Positions 25,072 to 34,704 of a stretch of 64,000 nucleotides of DNA are shown here, one piece after another (the stretch's first letter is position 1; the number at the start of each line of letters is the position of its first letter). Under the pieces are notes generated by a model. The model was not told the origin of the DNA. It was given only the letters and a program-made list of their open reading frames with translations, and ran no database searches. Position numbers and translations under genes: made by a program. Source of the stretch: Maribacter sp. MMG018 (GTDB taxonomy: Bacteria > Bacteroidota > Bacteroidia > Flavobacteriales > Flavobacteriaceae); the NCBI RefSeq assembly GCF_018100785.1, contig NZ_JAGJEC010000003.1:177401-241400 (forward strand), in the 5' to 3' direction.

Positions 25072-27276
25072 ATGTTACAGACTGCAATAGAAAAAGAAAA
25101 CAAACTTATCGCCAAGCAATACAAAGAGTTGCTTAGAATCAGCTACCAAACGTTGACAGAAGACGACAAGAAGCTGATAAGGAGTGCTTTTGAGGTTGCT
25201 GTAGATGCGCATAAAAATCAACGTAGAAAATCGGGTGAAGCCTACATTTTCCATCCAATCGCGGTAGCTAAGATCGTAGCTTCCGAAATAGGATTGGATG
25301 CCGTATCCATCGCCTCAGCACTTTTACACGATGTTGTAGAGGATACTGAATACACCTTGGACGATATAGACCGTATGTTCGGTGAAACCGTAGCACGTAT
25401 CGTCGATGGACTCACGAAAATTTCGCACCTAAAGAAAGATATGAACATATCTCAACAGGCCGAAAATTTTAGAAAAATGTTGCTTACCCTTAATGACGAC
25501 GTTAGGGTCATCATTATCAAAATTGCGGACCGTTATCACAATATGCTCACCATGGATTCTATGCCAGAGCATAAACAAGTGAAAATATCGTCTGAAACCC
25601 TGTACATCTATGCACCACTGGCCCATAGAATAGGACTTTATAACATTAAAACAGAATTAGAGGACCTAAGTTTAAAATATACCGAACCGGAAGTCTATAA
25701 CGACATAAAGAGTAAAATTGAGGAAAGCAAAGAAGAGCAACAAGCCTATATAGATGCTTTCTCGGATGTTATAGACAACTCTCTAAAAAAAGAGGGGCTC
25801 CACTACACCATCAAAGGCCGCATGAAATCTATTTTCTCTATGCGGAGAAAAATGAAGGTACAAAATGTCGGCTTTGACGAGATATACGATAAGTTCGCTA
25901 TCCGTATTATATATAAAAGCGATGCCAAGAACGAAAAGTTCTTAGCTTGGAAAATATATTCTATAGTTACGGATCACTTTACCCCAAACCCGGTTAGACT
26001 GCGAGATTGGATCTCTTCACCCAAATCTACTGGCTACGAAGCGCTTCATATAACCGTTATGGGCCCAAAGGGCAAGTGGGTAGAAGTGCAGATCAGAAGT
26101 GAGCGCATGCACGAAATTGCGGAAAAGGGGTATGCCGCCCATTTTAAATATAAGCACGGGGACCAAAAAGAACAAGGTATCGAAGTATGGCTCAACAAAT
26201 TACAAGAAGCCTTGGAAAACTCGAATACCAACGCCGTAGATTTTGTTGAAGAGTTTAAATTAAATCTATATTCCAAAGAAATTTTCGTCTTTACTCCGAA
26301 AGGAGAACTAAAATCGCTGCCAAAAGGCGCTACGCCCCTGGATTTTTCTTTCAATATACATACAGAAGTAGGTATGAGGACAAGAGGTGCCAGGGTCAAC
26401 GGAAAGCTGGTTCCCCTTAACACTACATTACATAGTGGAGATCAAGTAGAGATTATTACTTCCGATCAAGCCAAACCAAATCAGAATTGGTTGGATTATG
26501 CAACAACGGCGAGGGCCCGCGCAAAGATTAAATCAGTTCTTAGGGAAGAGAAAAAATCAGTTGCGGAAGACGGCAAAGAAATATTACGAAGAAAATTAAA
26601 ATCGCAGAAGATAAACCTGAACGAGGATTCCATCAACAAGATGGTGAGCTACTTTAAGCTAAAAACCAGTTTAGACCTGTTCTATAGAGTGGGCATTGGC
26701 TCTATAGACAATCAAATGATAAAAGATTTTGCTTCTTCGTACAACAATGCGTTTATAAGCTTTTTCAAAAACAGGATCAGAAGAAACCCCGTTTCAGAAG
26801 ATATCAACAAAGAAGAGATCACTTCTAAATATGATCTTTTGGTCTTTGGCAAAGAAGAAGAAAAATTAGATTACAAACTATCTCAATGTTGCAATCCAAT
26901 ACCCGGTGACGAAGTTTTTGGATTTGTAAGTGTTTCCGAAGGTATTAAAGTGCATAAAAAGAACTGTCCCAATGCAATTTCATTACAATCCAACTATGCC
27001 TATCGTATAATTAGTGCCAAATGGGTAGATTCTACACAAGAAGAATTTAAGGCCGATATTGAGCTAACCGGTATCGATAATCTTGGGTTGGTAAGTAATA
27101 TAACCGAAATTATATCCAACAACATGCACGTGAACATGAGAAACCTAAACTTTAGTACCGATGGAGGAACTTTTACCGGTAGAATTACGGTGGTGGTCAA
27201 AAACAAGGGTATTTTAAAGAGGTTGATCGACAATCTAAAACAAATAAATGGCATCGACAAAGTCACAAGACTTTAG
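25072..27276 (+). CDS. spoT: Bifunctional (p)ppGpp synthetase/hydrolase (RelA/SpoT)
   Basis: Makes and degrades the stringent-response alarmone. 734 residues in the long Rel layout: HD hydrolase domain with the intact HDVVED at residues 86-91, synthetase domain (YDKFAIRIIY, SPKSTGYEALHITV and the VQIRSERMHEIAEKG stretch), TGS domain near 400-460 (VFTPKGELKSLPKGATPLDF), a helical/zinc-finger region with QCCNPIPGDEVFGF, and a C-terminal ACT domain. Both active sites look preserved, so it is probably bifunctional. Followed by fur and purA; linking a Rel enzyme to purine synthesis is a sensible neighbourhood because ppGpp inhibits PurA. Confidence 0.96.
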   Translation: MLQTAIEKENKLIAKQYKELLRISYQTLTEDDKKLIRSAFEVAVDAHKNQRRKSGEAYIFHPIAVAKIVASEIGLDAVSIASALLHDVVEDTEYTLDDIDRMFGETVARIVDGLTKISHLKKDMNISQQAENFRKMLLTLNDDVRVIIIKIADRYHNMLTMDSMPEHKQVKISSETLYIYAPLAHRIGLYNIKTELEDLSLKYTEPEVYNDIKSKIEESKEEQQAYIDAFSDVIDNSLKKEGLHYTIKGRMKSIFSMRRKMKVQNVGFDEIYDKFAIRIIYKSDAKNEKFLAWKIYSIVTDHFTPNPVRLRDWISSPKSTGYEALHITVMGPKGKWVEVQIRSERMHEIAEKGYAAHFKYKHGDQKEQGIEVWLNKLQEALENSNTNAVDFVEEFKLNLYSKEIFVFTPKGELKSLPKGATPLDFSFNIHTEVGMRTRGARVNGKLVPLNTTLHSGDQVEIITSDQAKPNQNWLDYATTARARAKIKSVLREEKKSVAEDGKEILRRKLKSQKINLNEDSINKMVSYFKLKTSLDLFYRVGIGSIDNQMIKDFASSYNNAFISFFKNRIRRNPVSEDINKEEITSKYDLLVFGKEEEKLDYKLSQCCNPIPGDEVFGFVSVSEGIKVHKKNCPNAISLQSNYAYRIISAKWVDSTQEEFKADIELTGIDNLGLVSNITEIISNNMHVNMRNLNFSTDGGTFTGRITVVVKNKGILKRLIDNLKQINGIDKVTRL

Positions 27277-27298
27277 AATAGGAATTAAAATTTAACTG

Positions 27299-27306
27299 TA
27301 CCTTTG
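27299..27306 (+). promoter_or_regulatory. -7 box upstream of the fur-family gene
   Basis: TACCTTTG matches TAnnTTTG, 19 nt before ATG 27326. No TTG at -33 spacing, so moderate support only. It could give fur-purA a transcript separate from spoT. Confidence 0.4.
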
Positions 27307-27325
27307 TGCCTTAATATAGTTGTAT

Positions 27326-27781
27326 ATGGCTCCCAATAAAAATCAGGAAATCGTCAAAAACGTCTTTACTACTTTTTTGGAAGACAACGGACACAGGAAA
27401 ACACCTGAGCGTTATGCTATACTTCAAGAAATTTATGATAGTGACGATCACTTCGACATAGAATCTCTCTACATAAAAATGAAGAATAAAAACTACCGTG
27501 TCAGTAGAGCAACCTTATACAACACTATAGAATTATTGTTGGATTGTAAATTGGTAAGAAAACATCAATTTGGCAAAAACCAAGCGCAATACGAAAAATC
27601 ATATTTCGACCGTCAGCATGATCATGTTATCTTAACGGATACGGGAGAGGTAATGGAATTTTGCGACCCTAGGATCCAATCCATCAAAAAAACCATAGAA
27701 GAAGTATTCGATATAAAAATAAACACGCACTCGCTTTACTTTTATGGAGTTAAAAACAAAAAAGAAAACACAAGTAACTAA
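27326..27781 (+). CDS. Fur-family metal-dependent transcriptional repressor
   Basis: 151 residues. A winged-helix domain with [18 protein letters not shown] and [19 protein letters not shown], then a dimerisation/metal domain with [16 protein letters not shown]. The regulatory-site His residues are present, but the structural-zinc CxxC common in Fur (as in ICxxCG) is replaced by LTDTG, so only a CxxC-less zinc arrangement is possible. Whether it senses iron, zinc, manganese or peroxide cannot be told. ATG 27326 is used; a TTG two codons earlier is in frame. 18 nt before purA. Confidence 0.9.
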   Translation: MAPNKNQEIVKNVFTTFLEDNGHRKTPERYAILQEIYDSDDHFDIESLYIKMKNKNYRVSRATLYNTIELLLDCKLVRKHQFGKNQAQYEKSYFDRQHDHVILTDTGEVMEFCDPRIQSIKKTIEEVFDIKINTHSLYFYGVKNKKENTSN

Positions 27782-27799
27782 TCAAGCAAGCATATTTAA

Positions 27800-29071
27800 A
27801 TGGCAGTAGATTTATTATTGGGCCTACAATGGGGTGACGAAGGAAAAGGAAAAATCGTTGATGCACTTACAAAGAATTATGATATTATAGCACGTTTCCA
27901 AGGCGGCCCTAACGCCGGCCATACATTGGAATTTGATGGGATCAAACATGTACTACATACCATCCCCTCCGGTATTTTTCATAAAAAAGCCATCAATGTG
28001 GTAGGTAACGGTGTGGTTATCGACCCCGTTATCTTTAGAAAAGAATTGGATGCATTAAAGAAATTTGACCTCGACATCAAATCCATCCTATTAATTTCAA
28101 GAAAAGCTCATTTGATCCTGCCTACCCACCGCTTGTTGGATGCAGCTTCAGAAGCCTCAAAAGGAAAAGCGAAAATCGGTTCTACACTAAAAGGAATAGG
28201 ACCTACCTATATGGACAAAACCGGAAGAAACGGTATGCGCGTAGGTGATCTGGAACTAGACGATTGGAAAGAGAAATACAGAAACCTCGCCAACAAGCAC
28301 GAAGCCATGATCAGCTTTTACGATGTGGATATACAATATGACCTGGCAGAATTAGAGGCCGATTTCTTTGAAGCTATCGAAGAGCTCAAAAAACTTACTT
28401 TTATAGATAGTGAGGAATACCTGTACCAAGCACAGAAATCAGGTAAAAAAATATTGGCGGAAGGCGCCCAAGGTTCATTATTGGATATAGATTTTGGAAC
28501 CTACCCATTTGTAACCTCATCGAATACCACTGCAGCAGGCGCCTGTACAGGTCTAGGGGTTGCCCCAAATCAGATCGGGGAAGTGAAAGGTATCTTTAAA
28601 GCGTATACCACACGTGTTGGTAGCGGCCCTTTCCCTACAGAACTGTTTGACGAGGATGGTGCTACGATGGGCCGTGTAGGTAACGAGTTCGGTGCTACCA
28701 CAGGTAGGCCAAGAAGATGCGGATGGTTGGATCTAGTAGCTTTAAAATATGCCGTTAGGGTAAATGGCGTTACCGAATTAATGATGATGAAAGGTGATGT
28801 ACTAAGTGGATTCAAAAAATTAAAAGTGTGTACTGCATATAATTATAAAGGCGAAAAAATTGAACATCTTCCCTTTAATATAGAAGCTGACAACGTAACC
28901 CCTATATTTACAGAAATGGATGGATGGGAAGAAGATTTGACCAAAATGGACAAATTCGACCAATTACCGACAGGCATGGTAAAGTATATTGAGTTTATAG
29001 AGAAAGAACTTGAGGTTCCTATTAAAATAGTTTCTGTCGGACCGGACAGAACACAGACTATTTACAGGTAA
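27800..29071 (+). CDS. purA: Adenylosuccinate synthetase
   Basis: Joins IMP and aspartate using GTP, the first committed step to AMP. 423 residues, standard length. Visible: LGLQWGDEGKGK with catalytic Asp and the P-loop-like GDEGKGK, GPNAGHT with catalytic His, IGTLKGIGPTY-type STLKGIGPTY, GTYPFVTSSNTT, the GRPRRCGWLD switch segment and a C-terminal SVGPDRTQTI. Followed by a strong terminator. Confidence 0.98.
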   Translation: MAVDLLLGLQWGDEGKGKIVDALTKNYDIIARFQGGPNAGHTLEFDGIKHVLHTIPSGIFHKKAINVVGNGVVIDPVIFRKELDALKKFDLDIKSILLISRKAHLILPTHRLLDAASEASKGKAKIGSTLKGIGPTYMDKTGRNGMRVGDLELDDWKEKYRNLANKHEAMISFYDVDIQYDLAELEADFFEAIEELKKLTFIDSEEYLYQAQKSGKKILAEGAQGSLLDIDFGTYPFVTSSNTTAAGACTGLGVAPNQIGEVKGIFKAYTTRVGSGPFPTELFDEDGATMGRVGNEFGATTGRPRRCGWLDLVALKYAVRVNGVTELMMMKGDVLSGFKKLKVCTAYNYKGEKIEHLPFNIEADNVTPIFTEMDGWEEDLTKMDKFDQLPTGMVKYIEFIEKELEVPIKIVSVGPDRTQTIYR

Positions 29072-29097
29072 TAAAAAACACCATAGCATACTACTTT

Positions 29098-29143
29098 AAG
29101 GATAGGGGTATCGACAAAAGTTGATACCCCTATCCTTTTTTTT
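29098..29143 (+). terminator. Intrinsic terminator after purA
   Basis: A 15 bp stem (AAGGATAGGGGTATC and complement) with a 10 nt loop and an eight-base T run. Confidence 0.88.
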
Positions 29144-29184
29144 ATTAAATTACAGAACCAAACCAAAAACCAATACAACCCACC

Positions 29185-29976
29185 ATGAGATATCTTACGT
29201 TTCTCCTTCTTGTTCTGCTTATAAATCAATCTTGCAAAACGGATAAAAAAGTAGAAAAAGACACAGTTGCCCCGCAAGAAACCCCTAACAACGAAGAATG
29301 GATCATCTTATTCGACGGCACAAGCACAGAAGGCTGGCGTGCCTATAATGGAGAAGAACTACCACCAGGCTGGATAGCAAAAAACGGGGAGCTTACTTTT
29401 GACACCGAATTGGGCCTTGAACAAAATTATACCGGCGGTAAAGACATCATCTACGGTGCAGAAGAATTCGAGAATTTTGAACTTTATTTGGAATGGAAAC
29501 TTCCAAAAGGAGGAAATAGCGGAATTTTCTACCACCTAAAAGAAGGATATGACGGACCTCCAGAAGTAGCACCGGAATACCAATTGATCGACGACGAAAA
29601 TTACGCAAGTATCCATGACCTTGTCGCCTACAATAAAAGTTTAGGTTATACGGAAAACCCCGAAGAGCTTAAGCCCTTACAACAAACGGCTTCTGATTAC
29701 GCCATGCACCCGGCCGATGCCAGCAAGAAAATTTTACATCCTGTCGGAGAATGGAACACTACCAAAATTGTATTTACTCCCGAAAAGGTAGAGCACTGGC
29801 TAAACGGGCAAATGGTCTTATCTTTTGTACCGTGGTCTGAAGATTGGTACGAAAGAAAAAATTCGGATAAATGGAAAAACAGTGAAGACTACGGTAAATT
29901 CAAGTCTGGCTACATAGGCTTTCAAGACCACTCTAGCCCAATCTGGTTTCGAAATATTAAAATCAAAAAACTATAA
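29185..29976 (+). CDS. DUF1080 (3-keto-disaccharide hydrolase domain) lipoprotein
   Basis: 263 residues; lipobox INQSC with Cys17, then a LamG/concanavalin-like DUF1080 domain: EEWIILFDGTSTEGWRAYNG, NFELYLEWKLPKGGNSGIFYHL, PEYQLIDDENY and GYIGFQDHSSPIWFRNIKIK. Some DUF1080 members are now known to cleave 3-keto-glycosides; others only bind sugars. It opens a four-gene plus-strand group with a Gfo/Idh oxidoreductase, a PVC-type fusion and a ThuA protein, a combination seen in 3-keto-sugar pathways, so action on an oxidised glycoside in the periplasm is a reasonable inference. Confidence 0.9.
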   Translation: MRYLTFLLLVLLINQSCKTDKKVEKDTVAPQETPNNEEWIILFDGTSTEGWRAYNGEELPPGWIAKNGELTFDTELGLEQNYTGGKDIIYGAEEFENFELYLEWKLPKGGNSGIFYHLKEGYDGPPEVAPEYQLIDDENYASIHDLVAYNKSLGYTENPEELKPLQQTASDYAMHPADASKKILHPVGEWNTTKIVFTPEKVEHWLNGQMVLSFVPWSEDWYERKNSDKWKNSEDYGKFKSGYIGFQDHSSPIWFRNIKIKKL

Positions 29977-29986
29977 TTCATAATTC

Positions 29987-31447
29987 ATGAAAAAAAGAGA
30001 ATTCTTAAAAAAATCGGCTTTATTGGCATCCTCGACCGCTATTATGCCCACTGTACTATTATCCTGTAAAGACGAAAAGAAAGTAACGGCAACACCTCAA
30101 AAACGTCTCCGAACGGCACATATAGGTGTCGGCAATATGGGAGGTGAGGATTTGAGAGACATCTCTTCACATGCAAAAGTAGATGTAACGGCATTGTGTG
30201 ATGTTGACTCCAATAATTTGGCGGCAGCAAAAAAATTACATCCGAATGCAAAAACATATACCGATTATAGGGTAATGCTTAATGAGATCGGAGATGAAAT
30301 CGATGCCGTAATCGTATCTACCCCAGATCATACACACGCCCCAGCTTCTATGATGGCCATGAATATGAGCAAACCTGTCTATTGCCAAAAACCTTTAACA
30401 CACTATGTTTCAGAAGCGAGAGCTATGAAAAAGCTGGCGGAAGAAAAGGGCTTGGTCACACAAATGGGCATACAAGTACATTCTTTTTATGATTATAAAC
30501 TAGCCACATTATTAATACAATCGGGCATTATAGGCAAGGTACACACGGTACATGCATGGTCTCCAAAAAATTGGGGTTATGACGGTCCTGTCCCTGAAGG
30601 CGAAGACCCAGTACCAGAAACCCTAGATTGGAACCTGTGGTTGGGCACATCGGCCGAAAGACCTTATAAAGAAGGTGTTTACCATCCCGGTAATTGGAGA
30701 AAATTGGTAGACTACGGTTGCGGTACCTTAGGAGACATGGGTGTACACATCTTCGATACCCCGTACAATGCCTTAAATCTAGATGTTCCCAGAACCATCA
30801 AAAACGAATGTAGGGAACCCAACGGATTCGGATTTCCAGAGAAAAACATCGTAACCTATGAATTTCCCGGTACCGAACACACAGCAGAAACATTAAAATG
30901 GATCTGGTACGATGGCCCCGGAGCACCAGAAATGCACGAGGACCTGATACTACCCAATGCTACAGACAGTTCATCAAATAAAGACGCTTCACAAAATAAT
31001 GACGAATCTGTAGAGGATAAAATTTCTTTGGACGCCAAAATTGCGGGACAAGGAGAATTACCCGAACAAGGAGCCATGTTCGTTGGAGAAAAAGGGAGAT
31101 TATTGCTACCTCACTTTATGCAATTACCACAAAAAATAGTGGATGGAAAATATGTGGACATATCTGCCGAAATTGCAGAAGTGGAAAAAGCAAACAATAT
31201 GGGCAAACCAATTAGGGATTATGCATCTGAGGGGCCCAAACATTATCATCAATTTGTAGATGCCTGTTTGGGCGAAGGCGAAACCAGTGCTCCTTTCTCA
31301 TACGCATCAAGACTTACGGAAACCATACTTTTAGGAGTTATTGCCGGTAGGTTTCCTAACAAAACCCTTCATTGGGACAGTGCCAATGCCAAATTTTCAG
31401 AAGAGGAAGCCAACGCATTCTTAGAAGGCAATTATAGGGATTTCTAA
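29987..31447 (+). CDS. Gfo/Idh/MocA family oxidoreductase, exported
   Basis: 486 residues. The N-terminus (KKREFLKKSALLASSTA, then LLSC) looks like a Tat-style or lipoprotein export signal, although the twin Arg is replaced by Lys-Arg. NAD(P)-binding GVGNMGGED follows near residue 48, then STPDHTHAP and the subfamily form CQKPL of the EKP motif. The C-terminal domain contains YGCGTLGDMGVHIFD and NWRKLVDYGCG. Such exported members often carry a tightly bound cofactor and act as glycoside 3-oxidoreductases. 10 nt after the DUF1080 gene; almost certainly one operon with it. Confidence 0.92.
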   Translation: MKKREFLKKSALLASSTAIMPTVLLSCKDEKKVTATPQKRLRTAHIGVGNMGGEDLRDISSHAKVDVTALCDVDSNNLAAAKKLHPNAKTYTDYRVMLNEIGDEIDAVIVSTPDHTHAPASMMAMNMSKPVYCQKPLTHYVSEARAMKKLAEEKGLVTQMGIQVHSFYDYKLATLLIQSGIIGKVHTVHAWSPKNWGYDGPVPEGEDPVPETLDWNLWLGTSAERPYKEGVYHPGNWRKLVDYGCGTLGDMGVHIFDTPYNALNLDVPRTIKNECREPNGFGFPEKNIVTYEFPGTEHTAETLKWIWYDGPGAPEMHEDLILPNATDSSSNKDASQNNDESVEDKISLDAKIAGQGELPEQGAMFVGEKGRLLLPHFMQLPQKIVDGKYVDISAEIAEVEKANNMGKPIRDYASEGPKHYHQFVDACLGEGETSAPFSYASRLTETILLGVIAGRFPNKTLHWDSANAKFSEEEANAFLEGNYRDF

Positions 31448-31464
31448 AAAAAAGCCCCGTTTTA

Positions 31465-31500
31465 TCATAAAAAAGCCACCTTTTGGTGGTTTTTTTATGA
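31465..31500 (+). terminator. Hairpin terminator inside the sugar gene group
   Basis: A 16 bp stem (TCATAAAAAAGCCACC with its complement, one G-T wobble) and a TTTT loop with a T run. It separates the DUF1080/oxidoreductase pair from the PVC-type gene, so the latter may be transcribed separately or by read-through. Confidence 0.8.
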
Positions 31501-31529
31501 TTATATTTAAGAGCCAATTTATTCTAACA

Positions 31530-34500
31530 ATGAATACAAAAAAACCGACCCTCTATTTTTTACTGTCACTTTCATCTCTTTTTTTATTCTTCGCCTGTGC
31601 CGAACCAAAAGACCCCTTGGTCAACATCAAACCTAACAGCAGCATTGTTTTACTGGGTAACAACCTAGGATCAAGAATGCAGAATTATGGTTTTTTTGAA
31701 ACTGAAATGCACCTTAGGTTTCCTGACGATTCGCTCAAAATCAGAAATATGTGCGATGGTGGCAACACCCCCGGATTTAGGCCGCACTCGGCGCGTAATT
31801 CTCCTTGGGCATTTCCGGGAGCAGAAAAATTTCAGACCGAACTTGCACAAACTTCCGGTAGTGAAGGCTTTTTTCCTTCTCCCGATGAATGGTTAACACA
31901 ATTAAAGGCAGATATCGTTATTGCCTTCTTTGGCTTTAACGAATCTTTTGAAGGTCCAAACGGTTTAGAAAATTTCAAAAATGAACTAGCCGCCTTTATA
32001 CGGCATACCAAAAATCAAAAATACAATGGTTCGGAAAGTCCCGACCTAGTGGTGGTCTCCCCTATCGCATTTGAAGACCTTTCCGATAAAATGGACCTGC
32101 CCAACGGCATTGAGGAAAACAAGAATTTAAAGTTGTACACCGAGGGCATGAAAAAGGTCTGCAAGACCAACAATATCACCTTTATAGATGTTTTTACACC
32201 AAGTTTAAGTTGGTTTGAAGATGATACCGACCATACCATAGATGGCTCTCAGTTAAACAAAGAAGGTTATAAAAAATTAGCCACGTACATAGCGGACCAC
32301 TTAAGTGGAAACACCGCGATAAAACACTCGAAGAAAAGAGATGTCGTAAATAAAATGGTAAACGACAAAAACTTTTATTGGCACTACGATTATAAATTTC
32401 CGAACGGGGTTCATGCTTATGGGCGAAGGTATGATCCTTACGGTCCGGACAACTACCCCTATGAAATTCAGAAAGTAAGGGAATTGACCGCAATTAGGGA
32501 TACTGCCATCTGGTCTATATTACAAGACAAAGATTATGATGTTTCAAAAGCGGACGGAAGAACCGCCTCTTTACCTGAAGTTGAAACCAATTATAATTTA
32601 GGGGACGAAGGTGAAATAGTCTCCTATAAATATGGAAAGGAAGCGGAACAAACCTTAACGGTCCCCAAAGGATACAAAGTAACGCTCTTTGCCTCCGAAA
32701 AAGAATTTCCCGATTTGGCGAATCCTGCTCAAATTTCCTTTGACAACAAAGGTAGGCTATGGGTAGCGACCCTACCCTCTTACCCCCATTATAGACCCGG
32801 AGATGCAAAACCCAATGACAAGCTGATTATTTTAGAGGACACCGATAAAGACGGTAAAGCGGACAAACAAACTGTTTTCGCAGATAGCTTACACCTTCCT
32901 ATAGGCTTTGAGTTTGCCCCCGAAGGGGTTTACCTAAGCCAAGGAACCAATCTTAAACTTTTAACCGATACCGATGGTGATGATAAGGTTGATAAAACAG
33001 AAATTATTTTAAGCGGTTTTGACGACCATGACACCCACCATGCCATTTCCGCTTTTTGTGCAGATGCTTCCGGAGCCTTTTATATGTCAGAAGGTGTTTT
33101 TCTCCACACTAACGTAGAAACACCCTATGGTCCTGTAAGAGCTACCAATGGCGGGTTTTACAGGTACAACCCTCAGCGCAAAAAACTGGATAGAGCCGTA
33201 CAAGTGAGTATTCCCAACCCCTGGGGCATTGCTTTTGATGAATGGGGACAAGACTTTTTTCTTCACACTTCCGGACCTACCGTGAACTGGATGATGCCCA
33301 GCACACTTAAGCCGATCTATGGTATTACCTCTCCCCTGACCGAAGACCTAATAGAAGAGGCGCACCGGGTAAGGCCTACTTCTGGATTAGAATTTGTTTC
33401 CAGCAGACATTTTCCCGATGAAATACAAGGAGACATGCTTCTTGCCAACTCCATAGGCTTCTTAGGTATAAAACAACATCAAGTATCGGAGAACGGAACA
33501 GGTTATACCACCAAGCATAGACAAGACTTAATAAGTAGTACCGATAAGAACTTTAGACCCGTAGAAATGGAATTTGCCCCAGATGGGTCTCTCTATCTAG
33601 TAGATTGGCACAACGTACTGATCGGCCATATGCAACATAATGCCCGAGATCCTTTACGCGATCATGCGCATGGCCGTATTTACAGGATCACGTATCCGTC
33701 CAGACCTTTGGTCACACCTGCTAAAATCGATGGTGCCACTATTGAAGAACTATTAGAGAATCTTACACTACCAGAATACAGAACACGATATAGGACCAGA
33801 AGAGAATTAAGAGGCAGAAATGCCGATGATGTGCTTAAGAAACTAAAGACATGGGTAGGCAATCTAGATAAAGAAGACCCAAAGTATGAGCACCACAGAC
33901 TAGAAGCTTTGTGGGTTACCTGGGGCCTGAACCAAGTAGACCAAAACCTTCTAGAAGTCCTATTGCAATCAGAAGACCACAGGGTAAGAGCTGCCTCGGT
34001 AAGGGTTTTAAGATATATGGGGCATCAATTGAACAATTCGTTGGCGCTTCTAAAAAAGGCTGCCGGAGATTCGCATGGCCGTGTTCGCCTAGAGGCCATC
34101 ACGGCCGCTTCATGGCTACCAAAAAAAGAAGGTTTGGCCGTATTGGAAGTAGCTAAAACACATCCTTTGGACAAATGGATGAAAGACTCTTTCAGCTTTG
34201 CCGAGACCAGACTTACAGGTAATTTTTTAAGTAACGACGATGAGGAAGCGATCGTATCGCACCTAAAGGGAGACGACTTGGAAATTTTCAAAAAAGGAAA
34301 AAAAATATACGAAACAGAAGGATACTGTATTACTTGCCACCAAGAAAGCGGAACAGGCCTACAACAGGCCGGTTACCCTACCCTTGTAAACCAACAATGG
34401 GTTACCGGTGATGAAGAGCGTTTAATAAAACTTGTACTTCACGGACTTTATGGCCCTATGGATGTCATGGGCAACCATTACGAAGGGCAAGTACCCATGA

Positions 34501-34685
34501 TGGCCTTTAAGGGGTTGCTCAAAGATGATGAAATAGCTGCCGTACTTACGTATGTTAGAAACTCATTTGGCAATAAAGCATCGGTCATAGACCCTAAAAA
34601 AGTAAAAGAAGTAAGGGCCGCCACAAAAGAAAGGAAAGATTTCTATACCCCTAGCGATTTACTGAAAGAACACCCCATGAAATAA
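31530..34685 (+). CDS. Multidomain SGNH hydrolase - PVC-type beta-propeller - HEAT - cytochrome c lipoprotein
   Basis: 1051 residues from ATG 31530, which gives a lipoprotein signal (lipobox FFACAE); an ATG 33 nt upstream lies in the terminator. Order: SGNH-hydrolase-like domain at about 30-260 (IVLLGNNLG, IAFFGFNESFEG, DGSQLNKEGYKKL), a linker, a PVC-type dehydrogenase-like propeller at about 360-740 containing EF-hand-like DTDKDGKAD (437) and DTDGDDKVD (480), an alpha-helical HEAT-like region at about 740-900, and a cytochrome c domain with CITCH at 933-937. Suggests a periplasmic heme-dependent sugar dehydrogenase with an esterase module. Substrate unknown. Confidence 0.88.
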   Translation: MNTKKPTLYFLLSLSSLFLFFACAEPKDPLVNIKPNSSIVLLGNNLGSRMQNYGFFETEMHLRFPDDSLKIRNMCDGGNTPGFRPHSARNSPWAFPGAEKFQTELAQTSGSEGFFPSPDEWLTQLKADIVIAFFGFNESFEGPNGLENFKNELAAFIRHTKNQKYNGSESPDLVVVSPIAFEDLSDKMDLPNGIEENKNLKLYTEGMKKVCKTNNITFIDVFTPSLSWFEDDTDHTIDGSQLNKEGYKKLATYIADHLSGNTAIKHSKKRDVVNKMVNDKNFYWHYDYKFPNGVHAYGRRYDPYGPDNYPYEIQKVRELTAIRDTAIWSILQDKDYDVSKADGRTASLPEVETNYNLGDEGEIVSYKYGKEAEQTLTVPKGYKVTLFASEKEFPDLANPAQISFDNKGRLWVATLPSYPHYRPGDAKPNDKLIILEDTDKDGKADKQTVFADSLHLPIGFEFAPEGVYLSQGTNLKLLTDTDGDDKVDKTEIILSGFDDHDTHHAISAFCADASGAFYMSEGVFLHTNVETPYGPVRATNGGFYRYNPQRKKLDRAVQVSIPNPWGIAFDEWGQDFFLHTSGPTVNWMMPSTLKPIYGITSPLTEDLIEEAHRVRPTSGLEFVSSRHFPDEIQGDMLLANSIGFLGIKQHQVSENGTGYTTKHRQDLISSTDKNFRPVEMEFAPDGSLYLVDWHNVLIGHMQHNARDPLRDHAHGRIYRITYPSRPLVTPAKIDGATIEELLENLTLPEYRTRYRTRRELRGRNADDVLKKLKTWVGNLDKEDPKYEHHRLEALWVTWGLNQVDQNLLEVLLQSEDHRVRAASVRVLRYMGHQLNNSLALLKKAAGDSHGRVRLEAITAASWLPKKEGLAVLEVAKTHPLDKWMKDSFSFAETRLTGNFLSNDDEEAIVSHLKGDDLEIFKKGKKIYETEGYCITCHQESGTGLQQAGYPTLVNQQWVTGDEERLIKLVLHGLYGPMDVMGNHYEGQVPMMAFKGLLKDDEIAAVLTYVRNSFGNKASVIDPKKVKEVRAATKERKDFYTPSDLLKEHPMK

Positions 34686-34704
34686 TATTATTAAAGATCT
34701 TACA

